Shown: positions 8,679 to 16,821, counted from the stretch's first letter. The stretch: DNA of 64,000 nucleotides from Thermococcus celer Vu 13 = JCM 8558 (GCF_002214365.1 NZ_CP014854.1:1426001-1490000), one strand, 5' to 3'. Translations and numbers: made by a program. The notes: generated by a model not told the origin, from the letters alone.

Positions 8679-8927
8679 ATGGACGTGGGGGCAGTCGTTT
8701 TTCTCATCTTCCTCCTGATAGCCGCCGCCATAATGCTCCTCGCCTTCATGCTGGAAGAGAGTGCCCAGAAAAAGGCCGAGGGACTGAAGAACGCCGTGGA
8801 AATCCGGGATGACGAGGTGGTTCTCCCGCGGAGGATGAGGCTCACCAGGGGCCGGTTTTATCTCAGGGCTGTTTCTTGGTTGGTGGTTTTCGTAACTTTT
8901 GTTGTCTTTCATCACCGCAAGGTTTAA
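8679..8927 (+). CDS. Small membrane protein, C-terminus possibly altered by the TnpB element
   Basis: An 82-residue frame starting at ATG 8679. Residues 5-27 form a clear transmembrane segment, followed by a charged amphipathic part (ESAQKKAEGLKNAVEIRDDEVVLPRRMRLTRG). The final 20 residues come from T/G-rich DNA unlike the GC-rich upstream part, and the stop codon lies inside the TATA box of the inserted element (8923-8930). I therefore think the original gene continued and the present C-terminus is supplied by the mobile element. No family recognised. Confidence 0.55.
   Translation: MDVGAVVFLIFLLIAAAIMLLAFMLEESAQKKAEGLKNAVEIRDDEVVLPRRMRLTRGRFYLRAVSWLVVFVTFVVFHHRKV
8891..8902 (+). repeat. 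Left inverted repeat of the TnpB element
   Basis: CGTAACTTTTGT, a perfect 12-bp inverted copy of the sequence at 10272-10283. IS200/IS605 elements normally have subterminal palindromes rather than terminal inverted repeats, so this match is noteworthy. Confidence 0.7.
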
Positions 8928-8945
8928 ATACTACAACTTAGTATT
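8921..8945 (+). promoter_or_regulatory. Promoter and palindromic operator of the RHH-tnpB operon
   Basis: The TATA box TTTAAATA (8923-8930) overlaps a palindrome, AATACTA-CAACT-TAGTATT (8927-8945), with 7-bp perfect arms. The RHH start codon follows at 8965. A palindrome over the TATA box just upstream of a ribbon-helix-helix gene is the usual place for autorepression. That the RHH protein binds it is an inference. Confidence 0.65.
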
Positions 8946-8964
8946 CCCTTGACGGGTGTTAGTA

Positions 8965-9129
8965 ATGCCTAAAGCGACTTTTGTCATCGACAGTGAAACG
9001 CTTGAAGAATTCAAAAGGCTGGCCAAAGAACGCTATGGGAACAAGAGGGGAGTCCTAAGCATTGCAGTTGAGGAAGCGATAAAAGATTGGATTAAGAAAA
9101 CAAGAAAGGAACTGGAAAATGCCGAATGA
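8965..9129 (+). CDS. Ribbon-helix-helix (CopG/Arc-like) protein upstream of TnpB
   Basis: A 54-residue protein (MPKATFVIDSETLEEFKRLA...). The order beta-strand (KATFVID), helix (SETLEEFKRLAKERYG), turn, helix (VLSIAVEEAIKDWIKKTRK) is that of MetJ/Arc/CopG DNA-binding proteins. The reading frame ends with TGA at 9127-9129 and overlaps the tnpB start (9119) by 11 nt, so the two are co-translated. It has its own TATA box and a palindrome (8927-8945) nearby. It may be the repressor of the element, or an antitoxin-like relic; the short length and genetic layout favour the repressor. Confidence 0.75.
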   Translation: MPKATFVIDSETLEEFKRLAKERYGNKRGVLSIAVEEAIKDWIKKTRKELENAE

Positions 9130-10288
9130 AACGATAAAACTCACCGCAAAATTCAAGCTCAAAAACCCTCCAAACGGGTTAGACAACCTCATCCAAACTT
9201 ACCGTGAAATAGTGAACACCCTCATCACCCACGCTCACGAGAACAACATCACAAGCTTCTACCGGCTGAAAAAAGAAACGTACAAAAGCCTTCGCAAAGA
9301 GTATCCGGAACTACCAAGCCACTACCTCTACACGGCCTGCCAGATGGCGACGGCAATCTACAAGAGTTACCGCAAAAGAAACAAAAAGGGAAAAGCAAAG
9401 GGAAAGCCAGCCTTCAAGAAAGAAGTCATAATGCTCGATGATCATCTCTTCAAACTCGACCTCGACAGAAAAATAATAAAACTCTCCACTCCTAACGGGA
9501 GGATTTCCCTCGAGTTCTATCCCGCAAAGTACCACGAAAAGTTCAGGGGCTGGAAGGTTGGGCAGGCCTGGTTGGTTAAAACCCCAAAAGGCGTCTTCGT
9601 GAACGTTGTCTTTTCCACGGAAGTTGAAGCTCAGGAACCAAAATCCTTCGTCGGCGTTGACCTGAACGAGAACAATGTAACCTTAAGCCTTCCAAATGGT
9701 GAGTTCGTGCAAATCATCACTCACGAGCGGGAAGTCAGGACGGGTTATTACGTGAAGAGGAGGAGGATTCAGAGGAAGCTGAAGGCTGGAAAGAAACGGA
9801 AGAAACTCCTTGAGAAGTATGGGGAAAGAGAAAAGAACCGGCTGAATGACCTTTATCACAAGGTGGCTAATAAGATCGTCGAGCTGGCGGAAGAATACGG
9901 TGGGATAGCTTTGGAGGACTTGACGAACATTCGGGAGTCAATAAGGTACTCTGCCGAGATGAACGGGAGGCTTCACCGCTGGAGTTTTCGAAAGTTGCAG
10001 TCGATCATCGAGTACAAGGCGAAGTTGAGGGGTGTGAGTGTTGTTTTTGTTGATCCGGCTTATACTTCTTCCCGGTGCCCGGTATGTGGGGGGAAGTTAA
10101 GCCCGAATGGGTACCGGGGGGTGAAGTGTGAGTGTGGTTTTGAGGCGGATAGGGACGTTGTTGGGAGCTGGAACATCCGCTTGAGAGCCTTGAAGATGTG
10201 GGGAGTTTCCGTTCCCCCCGAAAGCCACTCGATGAAGATGGGAGGGTGGAAGGTTGGCCGTAACGATGTTTACAAAAGTTACGGCTAA
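9119..10288 (+). CDS. tnpB: TnpB, RNA-guided RuvC nuclease (IS605 OrfB)
   Basis: A 389-residue TnpB. The N-terminal REC/wedge part is followed by a split RuvC domain with all three acidic motifs intact: D181 (FVGVDLNENN), E266 (GGIALEDLTNI) and D346 (FEADRDVVGSWNI). A zinc ribbon has C320, C323, C337 and C339. Members of the family are omega-RNA-guided DNA endonucleases that maintain their element at the donor site. With the catalytic set complete, this copy is probably an active nuclease rather than a TldR-type exapted regulator. The last 250 bp are G/T-rich and end in a hairpin, consistent with embedded omega RNA. Confidence 0.93.
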   Translation: MPNETIKLTAKFKLKNPPNGLDNLIQTYREIVNTLITHAHENNITSFYRLKKETYKSLRKEYPELPSHYLYTACQMATAIYKSYRKRNKKGKAKGKPAFKKEVIMLDDHLFKLDLDRKIIKLSTPNGRISLEFYPAKYHEKFRGWKVGQAWLVKTPKGVFVNVVFSTEVEAQEPKSFVGVDLNENNVTLSLPNGEFVQIITHEREVRTGYYVKRRRIQRKLKAGKKRKKLLEKYGEREKNRLNDLYHKVANKIVELAEEYGGIALEDLTNIRESIRYSAEMNGRLHRWSFRKLQSIIEYKAKLRGVSVVFVDPAYTSSRCPVCGGKLSPNGYRGVKCECGFEADRDVVGSWNIRLRALKMWGVSVPPESHSMKMGGWKVGRNDVYKSYG

Positions 10289-10289
10289 C
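10253..10289 (+). ncRNA. Hairpin at the element's right end, likely part of the omega RNA scaffold
   Basis: GTTGGCCGTAAC (10253-10264) and GTTACGGCTAAC (10278-10289) form a 12-bp stem with one G-U pair and a 13-nt loop, spanning the tnpB stop codon. In IS605-type elements the omega (re)RNA overlaps the 3' end of tnpB and its guide begins immediately beyond the right end, here from about 10290. The hairpin is seen directly; its RNA function is inferred. Confidence 0.55.
10272..10283 (+). repeat. Right inverted repeat of the TnpB element
   Basis: ACAAAAGTTACG, perfect inverted copy of 8891-8902; it also forms part of the loop and 3' arm of the terminal hairpin. Confidence 0.7.
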
Positions 10290-10949
10290 CAGAACGGGTA
10301 CTGGTCGGGTAGCGGCAGGCACAGGCACTACCACGTTGAGAGGAGGTTCACCGCAGAAGGGGAGGTCGAGGCGGAGAGGATAAGGCTAAAGCCCGAGAGG
10401 TTCACGCTCATCGTGGCGCTGGACGGGAATGCCATGATAGACGTCCCGGCCTACCTCGTCCGCGAACCCGACTTCAAAGACGTCCTGCTAATCCCCGTAG
10501 TTCCATCCTACAGGTTCGAGCTCGAAAGGGATTCGCTCGAGGTATCTAAGGATATGGAGTTCGCCCACGCGAGGATGGAGGTGAAGGAGCGTGGAATCCG
10601 GGGCAGGCTGTACGCTACGGTTCAAAAATGCCGCGGGGCGAGGCTGGAGCTCAGAACCAGGAAGCCCGATGCCGTCGAGAAAATAGCCGAGACGAGGGAG
10701 AGCGCGGAGTTCAGCAGGGAGTTCCTGGGGGAGAAGCTCCTGATGGTCTCCCACGGGAAGGCCGCTGACCCGAGGCACTTCACCAGGCCCTTTGGAAGGA
10801 GGGTTCTGATCGAGGGCCACGGCGAGTACCCGGTGAGGTTAACCCTGGACGTTCCCCTCGGCAGGGACGTCCACGACGAGACCGTTCTGAGGGTGGAGCC
10901 CTCGGGCGAAATTCCGGAGGGAAGGCCCCGGGTCGAGGTTGTGGTCTGA
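10290..10949 (+). pseudogene. 5'-truncated host gene downstream of the TnpB element
   Basis: The open frame has no proper start beyond the element: the only nearby in-frame starts (TTG 10254, ATG 10266) lie within tnpB, and the next methionine is about 50 residues further in (10434). The remaining ~219 residues encode a beta-rich, charged soluble domain with no family that I recognise (GYWSGSGRHRHYHVERRFTAEGEVEAERIRLKPERF...). Codon use is that of the host. The membrane-anchored stub at 8679-8884 may be its lost N-terminus. If expressed at all, it would use a start inside the element. Confidence 0.55.
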
Positions 10950-11016
10950 CTACCCAGATTCGGGTGGTAATGTTTTTAAATAGTCAACCCGAGGTGGGAA
11001 AGCGGAGGTGGAGGAG

Positions 11017-12006
11017 ATGTTCAGCCTTGGAGGATTCTCACGCGGGGGTGAATACGAGAACAAAACCTGGGACGTGCTCATCATAGGCGCCGGGCCGGCC
11101 GGCTTCACGGCGGCGATATACGCGGCGCGCTTCGGGCTGGAGACCATCATCATCAGCAAGGACCTCGGTGGGAACATGGCCCTGACCGACACCATAGAGA
11201 ACTACCCGGGCTTCCTCAGGATAAGCGGTGCGGAGCTGACCAACAGGATGCACGAACAGGTCAAGAACCTCGGCGTCGACGTTATCTTCGACGAGGTGGA
11301 GAGGATAGACCCGACCGAGTGCGCCTACTACGAGGGGCCCTGCAAGTTCGCCGTCAAAACAAGGAACGGCAAGGAGTACAGGGCCAGGACGATAATCATA
11401 GCCGTCGGTGCCGCCCCGAGAAAGCTCCACGTTCCGGGTGAGGAGAAGCTTACTGGGAGGGGCGTTAGCTACTGCGCGACCTGTGACGGCCCGCTCTTCA
11501 AGGGTAAGAAGGTCATCGTCGTCGGCGGCGGAAACACGGCCCTCCAGGAGGCCCTTTACCTGAAGGAGATAGGGGTCGACGTCACCCTCGTCCACAGGCG
11601 CGACAAGTTCAGGGCCGATAAGATACTCCAGGACCGCTTCAGGGCCAGCGGCATTCCCACGATACTCAACACCGTCGTGACGGAGATAATCGGGGAGGAG
11701 AAGGTCGAGGCGGTTAAACTGAAGAACCGCGTCACCGGCGAGGAGAGGGTCATGGAGATCGACGGCGTCTTCATCTTCATAGGCTACGAGCCGAAGACGG
11801 ACTTCGTCAGGCACCTCGGCATCACGGACGAGTACGGCTACATCCCCGTGGACATGGGCATGCGCACCAAGGTGAAAGGCATCTTCGCCGCGGGGGACAT
11901 AACCAACGTCTTCAAGCAGATAGCGGTGGCCGTGGGCCAGGGGGCGATAGCGGCCAACTCCGCCAAGGAGCTCCTGGACGAGTGGAACTCAAAGCTCGTG
12001 GAGTGA
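11017..12006 (+). CDS. trxB: Thioredoxin reductase
   Basis: A 329-residue flavoprotein with the FAD motif GAGPAG (24-29), the redox-active CATC (C153/C156) and the NAD(P)H-binding GGGNTA. It transfers reducing power to a thioredoxin/glutaredoxin-like protein. In Thermococcales this enzyme partners with protein disulfide oxidoreductase. ATG 11017 is preceded by GGAGGTG at proper spacing; a GTG at 11008 would add three residues. A TATA-like GTTTTTAAAT lies near 10971-10980. A short basic-poor N-terminal extension (MFSLGGFSRGGEYENK) precedes the FAD domain. Confidence 0.93.
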   Translation: MFSLGGFSRGGEYENKTWDVLIIGAGPAGFTAAIYAARFGLETIIISKDLGGNMALTDTIENYPGFLRISGAELTNRMHEQVKNLGVDVIFDEVERIDPTECAYYEGPCKFAVKTRNGKEYRARTIIIAVGAAPRKLHVPGEEKLTGRGVSYCATCDGPLFKGKKVIVVGGGNTALQEALYLKEIGVDVTLVHRRDKFRADKILQDRFRASGIPTILNTVVTEIIGEEKVEAVKLKNRVTGEERVMEIDGVFIFIGYEPKTDFVRHLGITDEYGYIPVDMGMRTKVKGIFAAGDITNVFKQIAVAVGQGAIAANSAKELLDEWNSKLVE

Positions 12007-12240
12007 GGCTCTTTCCTTTTTCAGTCTCTCCTCGAGCTCTTTTTTCGTCAGATGTACGATTTCATTGGAGTCACCGATCACGTAGGGTTCTTTAACCTCT
12101 CTTTTAGTGGTGTCGAAGACGCCGCAGAAGTAGGCGAAGAGGGATACGAGTACCAGTTCGCCGGGGGAGATGTTCTCATCGATTAAGATGTGCAGGAGGA
12201 GGACCACAATGAGGAGGATGAAGCACTTCCTCTTCACCAC
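11989..12240 (-). CDS. Small membrane protein, hypothetical
   Basis: An 83-residue frame: residues 5-20 form a hydrophobic helix (CFILLIVVLLLHILI), a second hydrophobic stretch follows (LVLVSLFAYFCGVF), and the C-terminus is a charged helix (LTKKELEERLKKERASL). The start is GTG at 12240 with a TATA-like TTAATAAA on the minus strand about 35 nt upstream. The 3' end overlaps trxB by 18 nt in convergent orientation. No family recognised; the membrane topology and promoter make it more than a chance frame. Confidence 0.5.
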   Translation of the reverse strand: MVKRKCFILLIVVLLLHILIDENISPGELVLVSLFAYFCGVFDTTKREVKEPYVIGDSNEIVHLTKKELEERLKKERASLHEL

Positions 12241-12334
12241 TTCATCGCCGAAGACAGGGAATAATCTGAAGTTTATTAACCTTGCGCCCTCATCGATTGC
12301 GAGGTTTTACAAACTCATTTCTTTCGGAAGTTTG

Positions 12335-12373
12335 CCGAAAATTTTTCGGTCAAAGATGTTCATTGATGAACAT
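12335..12373 (+). promoter_or_regulatory. Two palindromic operators upstream of the aminotransferase gene
   Basis: CCGAAAATTTTTCGG (12335-12349, 7-bp arms around one base) is followed by ATGTTCATTGATGAACAT (12356-12373, 8-bp arms around TG). Both lie directly upstream of the TATA box TTATATA (12379-12385). The first has the GC-flanked A/T-centred form of Lrp/FFRP sites; the second shares its half-site with the glnA and OPT promoters. Binding by an Lrp-type regulator is inferred. Confidence 0.6.
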
Positions 12374-12409
12374 AAGGTTATATAGGTCATGCCTCATCTC
12401 TCTCCGGTG

Positions 12410-13753
12410 ATGCACATGGTGGTCAGACCGAACGTTAAAGAGCTCCCCGGACCGAAGGCCAAGGAGGTCATCGAGAGGAACTTCGAGACCCTTGCGTACA
12501 CGACGCAGGATCCAGAGACCCTTCCGATAGTCATCGACCGCGGTGAAGGCATACTCGTCCACGACGTCGATGGAAACACCTTCTACGACTTCGGGAGCGG
12601 CGTCGGCGTGCTGAACGTTGGCCACGCCCACCCGCGCGTCGTAGAGGCCATAAAGAGGCAGGCGGAGAAGTTCACCCACTTCGCGCTCAACGACTTCTTC
12701 TACGAGAACGCGGTTATCCTCGCAGGCAAACTCGCCGAGCTCACCCCGGGCGACTTCCAGAAGAAGGTCGTTTACGGCAACAGCGGGGCAGAGGCAAACG
12801 AGGCCATGATGAAGCTCGTCAAGTACGGGACGGGCAGGAAGAGGTTCATAGCCTTCTACCACGCGTTCCACGGCAGGACGCAGGCCGTTCTTAGCCTGAC
12901 AGCCAGCAAATGGGTCCAGCAGGACCGCTTCTTCCCGACCATGCCGGGAGTTGAGCACGTCCCCTACCCGAACCCCTACAGGAACCCCTGGCACATAGAC
13001 GGCTACGACGAGCCGGACGAGCTCATAAACAGGGTCCTCGAGTTCATCGAGGAGTACGTCTTCAGACACGTCCCGCCGGAGGAAGTGGGCGCGATAGTCT
13101 TCGAGCCGATACAGGGAGAAGGCGGATACGTCGTCCCGCCGAAGAACTTCTTCAAGGAACTGAAGAAGCTCGCCGATAACTACGGGATCCTCCTGGCGGA
13201 CGACGAGGTTCAGATGGGCGTCGGAAGGACCGGGAGGTTCTGGGCCATCGAGCACTTCGGGGTTGCACCGGACACCATCCAGTTCGGCAAGGCCATAGGC
13301 GGCGGGATACCGCTCGCAGGCGTCGTCCACAGGGCGGACATAGCCTTCGACAAGCCGGGCAGGCACGCCTCGACCTTCGGTGGCAACGCGGTGGCGATAG
13401 CCGCTGCACTGGAGGTCGTCGAGATAGTCAAGGAGCTCCTCCCGCACGTCCGGGAGGTCGGCGACTACCTCCACGGGTACCTCGAGGAGTTCAGGGAGAA
13501 GTACGAGGTCATCGGCGACGCGAGGGGTCTCGGACTGGCCCAGGCGGTTGAGATAGTCAGGAACAAGGACACGAAGGAGAAGAACCCCAAGCTCAGGGAC
13601 GCCATCGTCAAGGAGGCCGTCAGGAGGGGCCTCATACTCCTCGGCTGCGGCGACAACAGCATACGCTTCATACCGCCGCTGACCATCGAGAAGGAGCAGA
13701 TAGACGTCGCCATGGGGATATTCGAGGAGGCCCTCAGGGCCGCCCTCGGTTGA
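12410..13753 (+). CDS. Class III PLP-dependent aminotransferase / amino-acid racemase family
   Basis: A 447-residue fold-type I PLP enzyme of the class III (omega) aminotransferase group. Visible are the [16 protein letters not shown] phosphate-binding segment, the [15 protein letters not shown] loop, [13 protein letters not shown] with the PLP-binding aspartate and [12 protein letters not shown] with the Schiff-base lysine. Thermococcales paralogues include 4-aminobutyrate/ornithine aminotransferases and broad-specificity amino-acid racemases; the sequence alone does not tell which. The TATA box at 12379-12385 places the RNA start near 12405, so I reject the in-frame ATG at 12389 and use ATG 12410 (12416 is possible). 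Two palindromes upstream imply amino-acid-responsive control. Confidence 0.85.
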   Translation: MHMVVRPNVKELPGPKAKEVIERNFETLAYTTQDPETLPIVIDRGEGILVHDVDGNTFYDFGSGVGVLNVGHAHPRVVEAIKRQAEKFTHFALNDFFYENAVILAGKLAELTPGDFQKKVVYGNSGAEANEAMMKLVKYGTGRKRFIAFYHAFHGRTQAVLSLTASKWVQQDRFFPTMPGVEHVPYPNPYRNPWHIDGYDEPDELINRVLEFIEEYVFRHVPPEEVGAIVFEPIQGEGGYVVPPKNFFKELKKLADNYGILLADDEVQMGVGRTGRFWAIEHFGVAPDTIQFGKAIGGGIPLAGVVHRADIAFDKPGRHASTFGGNAVAIAAALEVVEIVKELLPHVREVGDYLHGYLEEFREKYEVIGDARGLGLAQAVEIVRNKDTKEKNPKLRDAIVKEAVRRGLILLGCGDNSIRFIPPLTIEKEQIDVAMGIFEEALRAALG

Positions 13754-13858
13754 GCTTTTTAATTCTTCAACATCTCTCGTTTTTGGGCACTCGTAAACGA
13801 TTACCACCGGGTCAACAAGTTTTTAAAGTCCAAACTTGAAAATTCCGCGGTGGTGAAG

Positions 13859-14458
13859 ATGGTGGACCTGACAGAGGTACTCAAACCGTACGGTGGCTAC
13901 GTCCTCGCGGGGGCCGTGATAGTTTTCATAGCTTACGTCTGGGCAAAGAGGAGGGAGTACAAGGCACCTTCAACCATAGCGGTTTCGGCGATACTCGCGG
14001 CCCTGGTCGCGGTGGTTACGAACTTCATAAAGGTGCCGACACCGGCCACCGGGGGTTACATAAACATCGGGGATACGATGGTCATGTTCTCCGCCATGGT
14101 CTTTGGCCCCGTGGTCGGCGTCTTCGCGGGCGGCGTCGGTTCGGCCCTCGGCGATATCCTGGGCGGTTACGCCGGGTGGGCACCGATAACCCTCGTCGTT
14201 AAGGGGCTTGAGGGGCTGGCCATAGGGTACATAGCCAGAAACAGCGATGACGTTTCAACACTCGTCATAGCCGGAATCATCGGCGGGCTAATAATGGTGT
14301 CCGGCTACTTCGCCTTCGAGGCCTACATGTTCGGCGTTCCAGCCGCCCTCGAAGAGGTCCCAGGAAACACCGTTCAGGCCATAACGGGGATAATAGTCGG
14401 GGTGGGCCTGGCGACGGTAATAAAGAAGAGGTACCCCGAGGTTGTGGACCTCATCTAA
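13859..14458 (+). CDS. ECF transporter substrate-specific (S) component
   Basis: A 199-residue membrane protein with about six hydrophobic helices. The segment VPTPATGGYINIGDTMVMFSAMVFGPVVGVFAGGVGSALGDILGGYAGWAP is typical of ECF-type S components of the riboflavin/vitamin uptake group. S components bind a vitamin or its precursor and use a shared EcfAAT module, which is not in this window. ATG 13859 is preceded by GGTGGTGA; an earlier GTG (13850) is possible. A TATA-like TTTTTAAAG lies at 13820-13828. The substrate cannot be told from sequence. Confidence 0.78.
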   Translation: MVDLTEVLKPYGGYVLAGAVIVFIAYVWAKRREYKAPSTIAVSAILAALVAVVTNFIKVPTPATGGYINIGDTMVMFSAMVFGPVVGVFAGGVGSALGDILGGYAGWAPITLVVKGLEGLAIGYIARNSDDVSTLVIAGIIGGLIMVSGYFAFEAYMFGVPAALEEVPGNTVQAITGIIVGVGLATVIKKRYPEVVDLI

Positions 14459-14748
14459 ACCTTCAGCTTTTCCAGTTCTTCCCACATATCCGTCTCCTCG
14501 AGCAGGGGCTCCACGGAGATCCTTCTCGAGGCCCTCTTCATCTGACCGAGGTACTTCGAATCCGCAACGACGGCATCGTAGCCGAGTTCTTCGATTTTGT
14601 ATATTCTGAGACTGCAGTTCCTGAGAACTTCAACGGAATGCTCAATGAACCGCGGGCCCACGAGGAGAATATCGGGCTCAAGGCCCTCCTCCTTTAACTC
14701 AGTTATGGCCTTCTCGAGGATGTCCCTTACCTCCTCAACCCCGCGCAT
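14455..14748 (-). CDS. Truncated HK97-fold protein, family 4 encapsulin-like
   Basis: A 97-residue protein: helix (1-22), beta-strand [18 protein letters not shown] (26-43), then [16 protein letters not shown] (52-67) and a C-terminal segment [20 protein letters not shown] recognise it as the short Thermococcales family (P. furiosus PF0899 type) described as family 4 encapsulins: an isolated A-domain of the HK97 capsid fold, encoded next to a metabolic enzyme. Here its start lies within deoC (14-nt overlap, 14735-14748), so the two are translated together. N-arm, E-loop and P-domain are absent. The assignment is from recall of the family, not a search. Confidence 0.65.
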   Translation of the reverse strand: MRGVEEVRDILEKAITELKEEGLEPDILLVGPRFIEHSVEVLRNCSLRIYKIEELGYDAVVADSKYLGQMKRASRRISVEPLLEETDMWEELEKLKV

Positions 14749-15412
14749 TCTTCGCCCCCTCCACGATTTTTACACCGCTCGACGTTCCTATCCTTGTTGC
14801 CCCGGCCTCTATCATGGCCAGCGCCTGCTCGTAGGTTCTTATCCCGCCGGCGGCCTTGACGCCCATCTCCTCGCCTACGACCTTCCTCATCAGTTTGACG
14901 TCCTCGACGGTGGCGCCCCCGCTTCCGAAGCCCGTCGAGGTCTTCACGAAGTCGGCCCCCGCCTCCTTCGCCAGCTCGCAGGCCTTCACCTTTTCCTCCT
15001 CGGTGAGGTAGCAGGTCTCGATTATCACCTTGACTAAGGCCCCCCGCTCGTGGGCGACCTTAACGACCTCCGCTATGTCCCTTTTGACGTACTCGTAGTC
15101 CTTATCCTTCAGGGCTCCTATGTTGAGGACCATGTCCAGCTCGTCGGCGCCGTCATCTAAAGCCCTCTTCGCCTCGAAGACCTTTACCTCGGTTGGAGTT
15201 GCGCCGAGCGGGAAGCCTATGACGGACGCGACCTTAACGCCGGAACCCATGAGGGTCTCCTTCGCCAGCTTCACCCTGTACGGGTTCACACAGACGGCGT
15301 AGAAACCGTACTCTTTGGCCTCCTCGCAGAGCTTGACTACGTCCTCAGCGGTGGCGTAAGGTTTGAGATTCGTATGGTCAATGTATTTAGCGATATCGAT
15401 GTGATCACCCAT
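14735..15412 (-). CDS. deoC: Deoxyribose-phosphate aldolase (DERA)
   Basis: A 225-residue TIM-barrel class I aldolase, EC 4.1.2.4, converting 2-deoxyribose 5-phosphate to glyceraldehyde 3-phosphate and acetaldehyde in nucleoside breakdown. Catalytic residues are visible: D93 (ELDMVLNIG), the Schiff-base lysine K157 ([10 protein letters not shown]) and K187 (GVKAAGG). ATG 15412 is chosen; a GTG at 15424 would add four residues. A minus-strand TATA-like TCTAAATACC lies near 15442-15451. Its last codons overlap the encapsulin-like gene, making it the likely cargo or partner. Confidence 0.94.
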   Translation of the reverse strand: MGDHIDIAKYIDHTNLKPYATAEDVVKLCEEAKEYGFYAVCVNPYRVKLAKETLMGSGVKVASVIGFPLGATPTEVKVFEAKRALDDGADELDMVLNIGALKDKDYEYVKRDIAEVVKVAHERGALVKVIIETCYLTEEEKVKACELAKEAGADFVKTSTGFGSGGATVEDVKLMRKVVGEEMGVKAAGGIRTYEQALAMIEAGATRIGTSSGVKIVEGAKNARG

Positions 15413-15591
15413 AACATCACCCACCTCTACTTTTCCCCAAGGTATTTAGACTTTTTCTCCTCAAAAATGCGCACCTCATGAGAAAATCTGCGGGAATTTC
15501 ATTTGAATTTTTAGCATTTTTTGGAGTTATTTCCAGTAGGATGGACAAAAGTCAGCAGGTGGGACATTCAACTCGGGGAAAAGAGAAAGGG

Positions 15592-16821
15592 TCATCTCTT
15601 CCTGAAGAGGGGGACGAGCAGTATCAGCACTACCGAGAAGGCCGGTCCGCATATCCCACCTCCCTCCTCAGGGGGTGAGCTGGAGCTCGAGGATGGAACG
15701 GTGGTCGTTGTGGAAGCTGTGGGGCTCGACGGGGCGAAGTACGCCGTTCCGTTTGGGAGCCTGTACGTTGGAACGCCTATTGAGGAGCACTTCACCAGCC
15801 GGGGGTTCCTGCTCTCGTGATATGGAATCCACGAAAACGTCCCGTTCTTCGTTTCATACCAGCCGATGTGGGAGTTCTGGCCTGCATAGCCCCACCTGGC
15901 GATCCCCGCGATCTCTTCGACGTCCTCCTTGCTTATCTCTATTACCCCCCATTCCCTCAGCCACTCGAGCTCGGTTTTTATCGCTTTGGATGCTTTCAGA
16001 GTTCTGGGATCGACGAGGGGAGCGGGGACTTTATCCGTGTGCTTCTCAAACTTTATCGACATGTTGCAGGAAACGCCGAAGGCATGCATGAACTCCTCGA
16101 CCGACGCTTCGGCCTCTTCCGGTGTTTTTTCAACCGCCGTTACGTAAACCGCCGTCCTCCCGGCACGGATGACACTTGAGGGATCAACGCCGTGCTCTTT
16201 GAGACATGCCTTGAAGTCCGGATTGGGCTTCCAGGTGCAGGTGCCGTTCACACAGCCGCAGGTACTCAGGGAGAGGCAGCTGTACCAGGATTTGTAAACG
16301 CAGGGTGTCACGATCTTCCCGGCTTCCTCCTTCGGGGCGCACACCTCACCGTTGCATCCACCGGTTGCACAGTCGGAATCCGAGGAGCATTCGGTCTCTT
16401 CCACTGGAATCAGGTTCACGGTGACTCCATCCCTCGTAAAAGTGGTGTTGTCAACGGTTTCCCATCCCTCTGAGCGGAGCTTTTCGAGAACGTCCCCGGT
16501 CAGGATGAGGGAGGCGTTGAAGGAGGCCCTCAAAACGGAGGAGTTCGTCCAGTTAATCGGTATCCCCACCCGGACGTGAAGCCCATCGCTGGCGTTCCAG
16601 ACGAGGACGTAGAGCCGTTCGTCGTAGTGGGAGCGGTAGATCAGAGCATTTCCCTCCGAGATAACGTTGTGCGCCTCCATCAGGCGCGAGAGGTTGTAGG
16701 TGATCCCCGGCCTGTTCAGAGCCACACCAACGGCGTAGTAATCACCCGGTGTTATGCAGGCCCTCACGAGGGGCGTTAGGGTAAACATAAGGAGGATGAG
16801 GAAGGCCACCAGTCGTTTCAT
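15592..16821 (-). CDS. Cysteine-rich secreted protein with CGP-CTERM anchor
   Basis: A 409-residue exported protein. It has a signal peptide ([21 protein letters not shown]), a large extracytoplasmic part with a cysteine cluster (about 140-210: [17 protein letters not shown] ... [24 protein letters not shown]) and a Ser/Thr linker. It ends in [23 protein letters not shown], the Thermococcales CGP-CTERM signal for C-terminal processing and membrane anchoring. The function is unknown; the cysteine module is probably disulfide-bonded. It diverges from enolase. Confidence 0.85.
   Translation of the reverse strand: MKRLVAFLILLMFTLTPLVRACITPGDYYAVGVALNRPGITYNLSRLMEAHNVISEGNALIYRSHYDERLYVLVWNASDGLHVRVGIPINWTNSSVLRASFNASLILTGDVLEKLRSEGWETVDNTTFTRDGVTVNLIPVEETECSSDSDCATGGCNGEVCAPKEEAGKIVTPCVYKSWYSCLSLSTCGCVNGTCTWKPNPDFKACLKEHGVDPSSVIRAGRTAVYVTAVEKTPEEAEASVEEFMHAFGVSCNMSIKFEKHTDKVPAPLVDPRTLKASKAIKTELEWLREWGVIEISKEDVEEIAGIARWGYAGQNSHIGWYETKNGTFSWIPYHESRNPRLVKCSSIGVPTYRLPNGTAYFAPSSPTASTTTTVPSSSSSSPPEEGGGICGPAFSVVLILLVPLFRKR

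Larger units (their letters stand above)
8885..10289 (+). mobile_element. TnpB-only (IS605 OrfB-type) element with RHH gene
   Basis: The approximate limits are set by matched ends: CGTAACTTTTGT at 8891-8902 recurs inverted at 10272-10283, with further similarity outward (GGTT...). The element carries a ribbon-helix-helix gene overlapping tnpB and no tnpA (Y1 transposase), so mobility would need a TnpA in trans. The 3' end forms a strong hairpin. Base composition shifts (T/G-rich) at both borders. The exact boundaries and the target/TAM site cannot be fixed without an empty-site comparison. Confidence 0.7.

Noticed and set aside
8885-10289. Complete IS605 element with TnpA
   Set aside because: No Y1 transposase frame (HUH motif) is present on either strand in or near the element.
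12170-12385. 71-aa plus-strand frame before the aminotransferase
   Set aside because: Crosses the operator and TATA box; antisense to the small membrane protein start.
12350-13807. 485-aa open frame on the minus strand across the aminotransferase gene
   Set aside because: Mirror of a strongly conserved PLP enzyme; biased, repetitive composition from GC-rich third positions and no recognisable domain.
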